From: Pontibacter litorisediminis
GTDB lineage: Bacteria > Bacteroidota > Bacteroidia > Cytophagales > Hymenobacteraceae
Assembly: GCF_029360645.1 (NCBI RefSeq)
Contig: NZ_JARDUA010000004.1
Span: 1 to 64,000 of the forward strand
Reading direction: 5' to 3'
DNA length: 64,000 nucleotides
In this document: positions 1-6,976 of the stretch, one piece after another
Position numbering within the stretch: the stretch's first letter is position 1
How the letters are laid out: each line of letters starts with the position of its first letter
Notes under the pieces: generated by a model
Database searches by the model: none
Seen by the model: the letters and a program-made list of their open reading frames with translations, nothing else
Told to the model about the DNA's origin: nothing
Program-made: the position numbers and the translations under genes

Positions 1-132
1 GATTTATCGTATCTTCATCTAGAGCTGCCATTGAGTTAGAGTAAGGTGTAAAAGTGAGTCTGCAAACTCTTTTACACTTCTAATTCTTTGGCAGTTTCTT
101 TAAACTTTAAACAGCTTCAGTTATTAGATTTT

Positions 133-356
133 CCTGCCGCAAGTTTAGCGCAGCGTAACTTGTGGCTGTACATGAGGCCAGTTTGCAACTGGCTTTCTGC
201 GGCAGCAGAAGTGTATACTTTAGCAGAAGTATTTCTTTAGCAGCCATTGTTAAAGTATAGCCCAAGCCTTTGCACCTTTTGCTTCTCTGAAGCAAAGCAG
301 TTGAAAACTGCTGCCATACTTAGCCACAAGTTACGCTGCGCTAAACTTGCGGCAGG
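133..356. repeat. 35-nt perfect inverted repeat around a 154-nt centre
   Basis: Positions 133-167 (starting CCTGCCGCAAGTTTAGCGCA) are the exact reverse complement of 322-356. The centre holds smaller self-complementary pieces (AGTTTGCAACT; GCAGTTGAAAACTGC) and both orientations of the TATACTT heptamer. Size and shape resemble a MITE or a large palindromic intergenic repeat. No transposase or obvious target-site duplication is seen. Confidence 0.7.
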
Positions 357-434
357 CCAAAAGCCAAAAGAGACGCAAAGTATTGCGCCTCTACAAATCC
401 TATCTATCCTTTAATCCTGAAAATCCTGATTCAG

Positions 435-473
435 AAAAAAGCCGCTGCAGGTATAAACTGCAGCGGCTTTTTA
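435..473 (-). terminator. Rho-independent terminator, psd side
   Basis: The arms GCCGCTGCAG and CTGCAGCGGC (10 bp) enclose a 7-nt loop and are flanked by A and T runs on both sides, so it can work in both directions. It lies 46 nt downstream of the psd stop on the minus strand. Confidence 0.85.
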
Positions 474-518
474 ATTTGTCTTGATACGGGTGTCGTGCTA
501 CGTGATACGCCCGTAAGC

Positions 519-1202
519 TTACCCGAACAGCGTTGGTGGCGGGGTTTTCAGCTGGGCGATAACGGTTTGGCCGCCTTTGGTCTTCTGCCCTAGCTCCGCC
601 TTAATCTCTGTATCCAGCGGCACGAAGATATCCACGCGCGAGCCGAACTTGATGAAGCCGAACTCCTCGCCCTGGCTTACCTCGTCGCCCTCGTTCACAT
701 ACCACACAATGCGGCGTGCCATGGCTCCGGCAATCTGGCGGAAAAGCACCTCCGGCCCCGCCGTTGACTCTACCACCACGGTGGTGCGCTCGTTCTGCGT
801 GCTCGATTTCGGGTGCCAGGCCACAAAGTAGTTACCTGGGTGATACTTGAAGTACTTTACGATGCCGGAAACCGGGTTGCGCGTGATGTGCACGTTTATC
901 GGCGACATGAAAATGGAGATCTGCTTGCGCTTGTCCCTAAAGTACTCCGGCTCCTCCACTTCCTCGATCACCACCACTTTGCCGTCAGCCGGGGCAATGA
1001 TCAGGTCCTCGTGCAAGAGCAGGGTGCGGTAAGGGCTACGGAAGAACTGCAGGATGAGCAGGAAGAGAACGGCAGACACGGCGGAGAAGACTCTGTTGAA
1101 GGTGCCATTCTCAGCGTTGAAGTTGTAGAGCAACAGGTTCAGCACTACAAGCGCCAGTAATGTAAAAAATAATATCTTCCGTCCTTCCTTGTGAATTTTC
1201 AT
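519..1202 (-). CDS. psd: Phosphatidylserine decarboxylase proenzyme
   Basis: Decarboxylates phosphatidylserine to phosphatidylethanolamine at the inner membrane. At 227 residues it is the short form found in many Bacteroidota and archaea. Two hydrophobic segments lie at about 11-28 and 38-55. The core PADGKV motif is followed by a His-rich SPINVHITRNPVSG segment. Near the C-terminus FGSR (G187-S188) is the expected self-cleavage site, where the serine becomes the pyruvoyl group; the classical form is LGST. The gene shares strand and pathway with cdsA at 2705-3532, although a glutamate dehydrogenase gene and a hairpin lie between them. It starts at an ATG and ends just before a strong terminator. 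Confidence 0.95.
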   Translation of the reverse strand: MKIHKEGRKILFFTLLALVVLNLLLYNFNAENGTFNRVFSAVSAVLFLLILQFFRSPYRTLLLHEDLIIAPADGKVVVIEEVEEPEYFRDKRKQISIFMSPINVHITRNPVSGIVKYFKYHPGNYFVAWHPKSSTQNERTTVVVESTAGPEVLFRQIAGAMARRIVWYVNEGDEVSQGEEFGFIKFGSRVDIFVPLDTEIKAELGQKTKGGQTVIAQLKTPPPTLFG

Positions 1203-1239
1203 CCGTTTTTATGTTTGCCGCAGGTACTATATAACTCAT

Positions 1240-1271
1240 AATAGCCCATCCAGTTTCGTGGATGGGCTATT
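1240..1271 (-). terminator. Hairpin between gdh and psd
   Basis: A perfect 13-bp stem (AATAGCCCATCCA with its complement) and 6-nt loop lie 50 nt past the stop of the glutamate dehydrogenase gene on the minus strand. The T tract is weak, so termination may be partial. Confidence 0.65.
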
Positions 1272-1321
1272 ACCTGCTTCAAAATTATATAAACTTTCGA
1301 TTATTCCTCTAAAAAAATATT

Positions 1322-2602
1322 TTAGAAGCCGCCACGGTACTTGTAAGTCATGGCTACTTTATCGATTGCTACGATGTAAGCTGCGATACGCATCGGCACG
1401 TTATACTTCTGCGATGCCGCATAAACGCGCTCGAAGGCCTCGTTCATAATGCGCTCGGCCCGCTCGTTTACACGGTCCAGCGTCCATTTAAAGCCCATGC
1501 GGTTCTGCACCCACTCAAAGTACGATACGGTTACACCGCCTGAGTTGGCCAAAATATCCGGCACCACCATGATACCCTTCTCGTTGATGATGTTGTCGGC
1601 CTTGTAGGAAGTCGGGCCGTTGGCACCCTCCACGATCAGGCGGGCCTGTATCTTGTCTACGTTGTGGATCGTGATCACGTCCTCCACGGCGGCAGGCACC
1701 AGCACGTCCACCTTGGCAGTCAGCAGCTCGCCTGCATCGCTCATTAGCTCAGCACCTTTGTATCCCTCCAGGCGGCCGTTATGCGCGTTTTTATACTCAA
1801 TGGCTTCCTCAATATCGATGCCGTTGTCGTTCCAGTAGGCGCCGCTCACGTCGCTGATGCCCAGTATCTTCACACCGCGCTCAGCCATCAGCTTAGCTGC
1901 CCAGGCACCCACGTTGCCAAAGCCCTGCACCGCAGCCGTAGACTTGGCCGGGTTCATACCCAGCTTGTCCATGGCCGCCATGGCCGACACCATCACGCCA
2001 CGGCCTGTTGCCTCCACACGGCCAAGCGAACCGCCCAGCACCAGCGGCTTGCCGGTTACCACGGCATGCTCCGTGGAGCCTTTTGTCTTAGAATACTCGT
2101 CCATAAGCCAAGCCATCTCACGTGGTCCTGTGCCCATGTCCGGCGCAGGGATGTCGCGGTCCGGGCCGAAGATGTCTACCAGGGCCGAAGTATAGGCTCT
2201 CGTTAAACGCTCTATCTCACCGGCCGACATGGAGAACGGGTCGCAGATGATGCCGCCCTTGGCACCACCGTATGGGATATCCACCACGGCACACTTCCAG
2301 GTCATCCAGGCAGCCAGCGCTTTCACCTCATCCAGAAATACATCAGGCGCATAACGCACTCCCCCCTTAGACGGGCCAAGGATCGTGGAGTGAATCACGC
2401 GGTAGCCTTCGAACACACGCACCTTGCCATCGTCCATGGTGACAGGCACGTTCACGATTACCTGACGTGTTGGAGACTTCAGTACGTTGTACACTTCCTC
2501 ATCCAACCCCAGCACCTCTGCCGCTATATTAAAACGCGACATCATCGACTCAAAAGGATTTTCCTTATCCTTGATCGGAGCTGGCTCTTTGTATAACATC
2601 AT
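1322..2602 (-). CDS. Glutamate dehydrogenase (Glu/Leu/Phe/Val dehydrogenase family)
   Basis: Interconverts glutamate and 2-oxoglutarate plus ammonia in the cytoplasm. The 426 residues fit the RocG/GudB-like hexameric type, which is usually NAD-linked. The N-terminal domain has KGGVRY, the lysine-bearing MTWKCAVVDIPYGGAKGG active-site region and the PAPDMGTG segment with the catalytic aspartate. The dinucleotide-binding domain follows with GFGNVGAWAA. The start is one of two adjacent ATG codons. A hairpin at 1240-1271 follows. It is one of three members of this family in the window, with 14321-15553 and 25479-26579. Coenzyme preference cannot be read with certainty from sequence alone. Confidence 0.93.
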   Translation of the reverse strand: MMLYKEPAPIKDKENPFESMMSRFNIAAEVLGLDEEVYNVLKSPTRQVIVNVPVTMDDGKVRVFEGYRVIHSTILGPSKGGVRYAPDVFLDEVKALAAWMTWKCAVVDIPYGGAKGGIICDPFSMSAGEIERLTRAYTSALVDIFGPDRDIPAPDMGTGPREMAWLMDEYSKTKGSTEHAVVTGKPLVLGGSLGRVEATGRGVMVSAMAAMDKLGMNPAKSTAAVQGFGNVGAWAAKLMAERGVKILGISDVSGAYWNDNGIDIEEAIEYKNAHNGRLEGYKGAELMSDAGELLTAKVDVLVPAAVEDVITIHNVDKIQARLIVEGANGPTSYKADNIINEKGIMVVPDILANSGGVTVSYFEWVQNRMGFKWTLDRVNERAERIMNEAFERVYAASQKYNVPMRIAAYIVAIDKVAMTYKYRGGF

Positions 2603-2704
2603 CTACTCTTTAATTTATAAGTGAGTAATTAATCAGTGAATTAAATTCGGCGGTAAAGTTGAGAATTATACTTACAACCTCCTAAGGCCGGCCCACAAAA
2701 TTTT

Positions 2705-3532
2705 TTAGAAGATTTCGAGGAAAGCCACCACGAACGGAATGACCATCAGAAGGCTGTCGAAGCGGTCGAGGAGGCCGCCATGGCCAGGTAGCAGGGTGCC
2801 AGAGTCTTTCACGCCCAGGCTTCGTTTTAGCATTGACTCCGACAGGTCGCCCAACACCCCCGCAACGCCCACCAGCACCGCCATGCCTACCCATTGGTAT
2901 ACTTCCAAATCCAGGAAAAGATACGAGAGCCCGTATCCCACCAACACCGTAAGCACGGTGCCGCCAACCCATCCCTCCCAGGTTTTGCCCGGGGAGATGC
3001 GCTCGAAGAGCTTGTTCTTGCCGAAGTTCTTGCCCGCGATGTAGGCCCCGGTGTCGGAGGCCCAGATCAGCAGCAGCAGGCCAAGTATGGGTTGCCAGCT
3101 GTACTCCTCGCCGAAGTAGCCCAGCAGGTGCAGGAGCCCGAACGGGCCGCCGATGTACACCACGCCCGTTATGGTGAAAGCGATGTTGGTGAAGGGCTGC
3201 GGCTTTTTGCGGTACATCTCGGCGATAAACACCAGGAACAGCAGCGGCACAGACAGGTACAGCAGCTCGCCGGGCATCACCTGTTTCTGCACCAGAAACA
3301 TGGAGGTGTAAAACACGGCCCCAAGCAGCAGCCCCAGCGGCTTGTTGGGGCGCATGCCCTGCACCCCCACCAACGTATAAAACTCGGAGATGCCCAGCAC
3401 CGTGAGCCCCAGGAACAGCAGGAAATAGGTCCATTCGCTAAACCAGATGCCGCCGATGAACATGGCGGCGCCCAGCACCCCTATGATAAGCCGTTGGTTT
3501 AAATTACTGAGGGTTGATAACTTGTTACTCAT
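2705..3532 (-). CDS. cdsA: Phosphatidate cytidylyltransferase
   Basis: Makes CDP-diacylglycerol from CTP and phosphatidic acid, the branch-point precursor for phosphatidylserine (then the Psd substrate) and phosphatidylglycerol. The 275-residue protein is mostly hydrophobic with about seven to eight membrane segments. The C-terminal family signature is present as GDLSESMLKRSLGVKDSG followed by PGHGGLLDRFDS, with its essential acidic residues. Upstream, ASDTGAYIAGKNFGK is also typical of the family. It lies 51 nt downstream of the CPBP protease gene on the same strand. An overlapping 250-codon frame at 2682-3434 is a GC-driven shadow. Confidence 0.95.
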   Translation of the reverse strand: MSNKLSTLSNLNQRLIIGVLGAAMFIGGIWFSEWTYFLLFLGLTVLGISEFYTLVGVQGMRPNKPLGLLLGAVFYTSMFLVQKQVMPGELLYLSVPLLFLVFIAEMYRKKPQPFTNIAFTITGVVYIGGPFGLLHLLGYFGEEYSWQPILGLLLLIWASDTGAYIAGKNFGKNKLFERISPGKTWEGWVGGTVLTVLVGYGLSYLFLDLEVYQWVGMAVLVGVAGVLGDLSESMLKRSLGVKDSGTLLPGHGGLLDRFDSLLMVIPFVVAFLEIF

Positions 3533-3583
3533 GCAAAGGACATGCGCCGGCTGTGCGACGGGTGTAAGGGTTGAGGGTTTGGT

Positions 3584-4552
3584 TTATAGTTTGTCTTCTG
3601 CCCCTGCGGCCTCGGCCACACCTTGCCTGCTCAGCAGCGGCTGCCGGGAGTAAGCCTGGTACAGAAAATAAAGGATAGCGGCGCTTATCAGTACTGATAA
3701 CGCGATGCTGTACCAAGGCATTGCCTCGGTACTCTCGATATCGGCATCAATGGCGCGTGTCTGCTGCAAGTATAGCATTAAGACTGTAAAGCCGTTGTTG
3801 ACGAAGTGCGCCACGACCGGCACGATTATCCGGCCCGACCAAAAGTATAAATATCCGAAAAGGGCACCAAGTATAGCCCGGGGCAAAAATCCAAAAAACT
3901 GCACATGGATGGCCGCGAAGATGATGCCTGTAATCCAGATAGCCACATGCATGTTGCCCGACCAGCGGAAGATCTGCTGCTGCGCAATGCCCCGGAACAC
4001 CAGCTCCTCGCCCACGGCAGGTATAAGGGCGAACACCACCAGCCCGATCAGCAGCTCCGGCACCGAGTTGAACCGGGTGATCAGTTTGGTGAGCTCAGCC
4101 AGCTGCTCCTCCTGCGCCCGCGCCCACTGCTCAAAGCCGCCCATAAAGTCCGGGAAGCTCATGTTGGCGTTCCAGTTGATGATAACAGAGTTGGCCGGCA
4201 TGATGGCCACGATCAGCAGGCCGCTGAGCAGCACGAGCAGCCACGGTGAAGGCACTTTCTGGTTCAGGTAATCGCCCACCCTATAGTTAAGCGAGATCAG
4301 CAGGAAAATTGGCGCCACGACAAAGGCAAAGAACTGCAGCACGCCCTGCAGCAGCAGCATCACGCCCGGGCCCTGTGGGTGCCCGGCCGGGTCGGCGGCT
4401 ATGCTGGCGAGCTCTATAAAGCTGATCCCGAAGATCAAGTTTGACAGTATACCCACCACAAACATCGCCACAAAGTAGCCGCCGGCCATGTACACTATCA
4501 GCAGTAATAATACCCAACTTGGGTGCAGATCTTTCGAGATGAAACCTTTCAT
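3584..4552 (-). CDS. CPBP family intramembrane metalloprotease
   Basis: A polytopic membrane protein of 322 residues with the CPBP/Abi (Rce1-like) C-terminal domain. Motif 1 is GEELVFRG (E182, E183, R187), followed by FAAIH (H216) and VAHFVNN (H249), the usual metal and catalytic positions. The N-terminal half has several further membrane segments. Bacterial members are linked to protein maturation, bacteriocin immunity or unknown roles, and no substrate can be named here. It is the first gene of a minus-strand run with cdsA and diverges from dusB across 53 nt that contain a 14-nt palindrome at 4574-4587. Confidence 0.88.
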   Translation of the reverse strand: MKGFISKDLHPSWVLLLLIVYMAGGYFVAMFVVGILSNLIFGISFIELASIAADPAGHPQGPGVMLLLQGVLQFFAFVVAPIFLLISLNYRVGDYLNQKVPSPWLLVLLSGLLIVAIMPANSVIINWNANMSFPDFMGGFEQWARAQEEQLAELTKLITRFNSVPELLIGLVVFALIPAVGEELVFRGIAQQQIFRWSGNMHVAIWITGIIFAAIHVQFFGFLPRAILGALFGYLYFWSGRIIVPVVAHFVNNGFTVLMLYLQQTRAIDADIESTEAMPWYSIALSVLISAAILYFLYQAYSRQPLLSRQGVAEAAGAEDKL

Positions 4553-4573
4553 AGGGAGAATTAGGTTTTAATG

Positions 4574-4587
4574 GCGTAAATTTACGC
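4574..4587. promoter_or_regulatory. 14-nt palindrome between divergent CPBP and dusB genes
   Basis: GCGTAAATTTACGC is a perfect palindrome in the 53-nt gap between two divergent genes. It could be an operator or a short hairpin; no cognate regulator gene is adjacent. Confidence 0.4.
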
Positions 4588-4605
4588 GAATAATTAAATT
4601 TTGCT

Positions 4606-5595
4606 TTGGTAAAGATTGCTAACATAGAGTTAGGGGAGTTTCCGTTGCTGCTGGCACCGATGGAGGACGTGAGCGACCCGCCCTTCCGCAAAGTGTGCAA
4701 GGCCAACGGCGCCGACCTCATGTACACGGAGTTCATCTCCTCTGAGGGTTTGATACGTGACGCCGCCAAAAGTGTGCAAAAACTCGACATTTTTGACTAC
4801 GAGCGCCCCATCGGCATCCAGATCTTCGGCTCGGACATCGAGTCGATGCGCGAGGCCGCGATCGTGTCCGCACAGGCAGGCCCGGACCTGATCGACATCA
4901 ACTACGGCTGCCCGGTAAAGAATGTGGCCTGCAAGGGCGCGGGCGCCGCTTTGCTGCGCGATGTGCCCAAGATGGTGAAGATGACCGAGGAGATCGTGAA
5001 GGCGACAAACCTGCCGGTTACCGTGAAAACCCGCCTTGGCTGGGACGAGGACACCAAGTATATTGTGGAGACGGCGGAGCGCCTGCAGGACATCGGCATA
5101 AAAGCCCTTAGCATTCACGGACGCACACGCGTGCAGATGTACAAAGGCGAGGCCGACTGGACCCTGATCTCGGAGGTGAAGAACAACCCGCGCATGCACA
5201 TTCCGATCTTCGGCAACGGCGACATCGATTCGCCGCAGAAGGCGCTGGAGTACCGCAACAAGTATGGCGTGGACGGCATTATGATCGGCCGCGCCAGCAT
5301 TGGCTACCCGTGGATCTTCAACGAGATCAAACATTATATGGCAACTGGCGAGATACTGCCAGGGCCTACGTTGGAGGAGCGCGTGGAAGTATGCCGCCAG
5401 CACTTTACGCACTCGCTGGAGTGGAAAGGCGACAAGCTCGGTATCTTTGAGATGCGCCGCCACTACACCAACTATTTCCGTGGTTTGCCGCACTTCAAGC
5501 CGCTGCGCATGAAGCTGGTGCAGTCCGAGGACATCCAAGAAATCTACGACACCCTGGACGAGATCGTGCAGACCATGAGCTACGAAGAAGTATAG
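4606..5595 (+). CDS. dusB: tRNA-dihydrouridine synthase B
   Basis: An FMN enzyme that reduces specific uridines in the tRNA D-loop to dihydrouridine. The TIM-barrel domain begins LLLAPMEDVSDPPFR. The catalytic cysteine is C102 in NYGCPVKNVACKGAGAALL, and RLGWD, SIHGRTR and GNGDI complete the FMN and substrate site; a helical domain follows from about residue 245. The length of 329 is normal. The start is TTG: no in-frame ATG or GTG exists upstream before a stop, and the resulting N-terminus MVKIANIEL matches what is usual for the family, so TTG is accepted. The gene stands alone and is followed by a hairpin at 5624-5657. Confidence 0.93.
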   Translation: MVKIANIELGEFPLLLAPMEDVSDPPFRKVCKANGADLMYTEFISSEGLIRDAAKSVQKLDIFDYERPIGIQIFGSDIESMREAAIVSAQAGPDLIDINYGCPVKNVACKGAGAALLRDVPKMVKMTEEIVKATNLPVTVKTRLGWDEDTKYIVETAERLQDIGIKALSIHGRTRVQMYKGEADWTLISEVKNNPRMHIPIFGNGDIDSPQKALEYRNKYGVDGIMIGRASIGYPWIFNEIKHYMATGEILPGPTLEERVEVCRQHFTHSLEWKGDKLGIFEMRRHYTNYFRGLPHFKPLRMKLVQSEDIQEIYDTLDEIVQTMSYEEV

Positions 5596-5623
5596 CCCGT
5601 CAACGTCTCAGGTTTTCCGAAAC

Positions 5624-5657
5624 ACATCCCCTGCCCCACCGGCCGGGGATTTTTCTT
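5624..5657 (+). terminator. Probable terminator after dusB
   Basis: GC-rich hairpin (ATCCCC...GGGGAT with CCGGCC inside) followed by TTTTT, 30 nt past the dusB stop. Confidence 0.65.
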
Positions 5658-5835
5658 TCTGCTGCGCAAAAATCCGCAAGAACCGGGTTGAGCCGGAGGA
5701 CCTAGTTCTGGAAATTGCCGCTGCCTGCTACTGATGCAGCAAGTCCTCTGAGCATTGGCAACACCTACGGTAACAGGTATAAAAACTTATTGGAGCCGGA
5801 GGAGCAGCCATTCATGTTTAGAAGTATGAACCCAT

Positions 5836-5843
5836 TACTTTTG
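5836..5843 (+). promoter_or_regulatory. Bacteroidota -7 box upstream of the DMT transporter
   Basis: TACTTTTG matches TAnnTTTG. No clear TTG is found 19-21 nt upstream. Transcription would start near 5850, upstream of both possible starts of the next gene. Confidence 0.45.
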
Positions 5844-5937
5844 CACTACCCAAACGTCTTAACCTTTTAACTTTATACTTATTAAAACCGCTACTACCCC
5901 CGCTACACAGGAAACCGCTACCCCGGCAATTGCCTGG

Positions 5938-6786
5938 GTGCTGGTGGCTATACTTGCCCTTATCTGGGGCACCTCGTTTATATTGATAAAAAAGGGACTG
6001 GTGGTTTACTCTCCGAATGAGGTGGGAGCCCTGCGGATGGTGATTGCCTGCGCCGCGCTGCTGCCGTTCGCCATCAGAAACCTGCGCAAGGTGGAGCCGA
6101 GCCGCTGGAAGTTCCTGTTGGGCAGCGGCCTGTTGGGCAATTTTTTCCCGGCCTTCCTGTTTGCCATTGCCGAAACACGCCTGGCCAGCGGCTTGGCAGG
6201 CGTGCTTAACTCACTCACCGCGCTGTTCACGCTGCTGGTAGGCGCCGCCCTTTTCAACCAGTCTATCACCTGGATGCGCATGCTCGGCATCATCATTGGC
6301 ATTGCAGGCACGGCTATCCTTATCTTCACGGGCAACGGCAACTCCGAACTGGATAACATGTACTATGGGCTGTACATTGTAGTGGCCACCGTTTTCTACG
6401 GCACCAGCGCCAACATCATCAAGCACCGCCTGCACGGCATGAAGGCTGTGGCCATCTCCAGCCTGGCGCTGCTTACGGTGGGGCCGGTGGCGTTGGCATA
6501 CCTGCTCACCACCGACTTCTTCTATAAGCTGCAGCATGTGCCGGGGGCTTGGGAGGCGCTGATGTACATTGCCATACTCGCTGTATTCAGCACGGCCATT
6601 GCGCTGGTGCTTTTCAACAAGCTCATCCACATTTCCACAACCCTCTTCGCCAGCTCCACCACCTACCTTATTCCGGTGGTGGCGCTCATGTGGGGCGTGC
6701 TCGATGGCGAAACCATACACCTGTGGCACTACGTGGGCATGGTGGTGATCCTGGTGGGCGTCTTCATCGTGAACAGGGCAAAGTAG
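5938..6786 (+). CDS. DMT superfamily (EamA domain) transporter
   Basis: A 10-segment inner-membrane permease with two EamA repeats (about 1-130 and 140-280), a family that exports amino acids or other metabolites. The first repeat begins with LALIWGTSFILIKKG, a typical EamA motif. The substrate is unknown. The start is odd. The frame is open from 5863, but the only usual start codon is GTG at 5938, which leaves no residues before the first membrane segment. An ATT at 5881 would add 19 Thr/Ala-rich residues and sits closer to the putative promoter at 5836. The body is certain, the first codon is not. Confidence 0.85.
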   Translation: MLVAILALIWGTSFILIKKGLVVYSPNEVGALRMVIACAALLPFAIRNLRKVEPSRWKFLLGSGLLGNFFPAFLFAIAETRLASGLAGVLNSLTALFTLLVGAALFNQSITWMRMLGIIIGIAGTAILIFTGNGNSELDNMYYGLYIVVATVFYGTSANIIKHRLHGMKAVAISSLALLTVGPVALAYLLTTDFFYKLQHVPGAWEALMYIAILAVFSTAIALVLFNKLIHISTTLFASSTTYLIPVVALMWGVLDGETIHLWHYVGMVVILVGVFIVNRAK

Positions 6787-6851
6787 GCCCTTGCAGGGAG
6801 AGCAAACCATCCTGTAAAGCAAAGGAAACTATCTTTTATACCTGCATAATC

Positions 6852-6885
6852 CGCCGCCGCATGAGCGTGCGGCGGCGCTTTTTTT
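6852..6885 (+). terminator. Rho-independent terminator after the DMT transporter
   Basis: CGCCGCCGC and GCGGCGGCG form a 9-bp GC stem with an 8-nt loop, followed by CTTTTTTT. Confidence 0.85.
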
Positions 6886-6976
6886 ACAGCACTGCCTGCG
6901 CCGCGCTGTGCAAACATTTCTGAGTTTCCTGATTCTTTTCTATATTAGGGAGTTTTCAAACCCGCGAACGATCTGA

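Larger units (their letters stand above)
1..518. other. Gene-free left edge with a large inverted repeat
   Basis: No convincing gene is seen here. The stretch holds a weak hairpin near 46-88 (GTGTAAAAG pairing with CTTTTACAC), the 35-nt inverted repeat listed separately (133-167 with 322-356), one TATACTT and one AAGTATA heptamer between the arms, and the psd terminator at 435-473. A 62-codon open frame on the minus strand lies inside the inverted repeat and has no protein-like features. Confidence 0.6.
5596..5937 (+). other. Intergenic stretch, dusB to DMT transporter
   Basis: Contains the terminator-like hairpin at 5624-5657 (ATCCCC pairing with GGGGAT, then T5) and a -7 promoter match at 5836-5843. 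The centre (about 5660-5820) shows no open frame, repeat match or RNA structure that I can support. Confidence 0.5.

Noticed and set aside
2682-3434. 250-codon frame overlapping cdsA on the same strand
   Set aside because: Low-complexity Gly/Ala/Arg shadow in GC-rich codons; cdsA has clear motifs.
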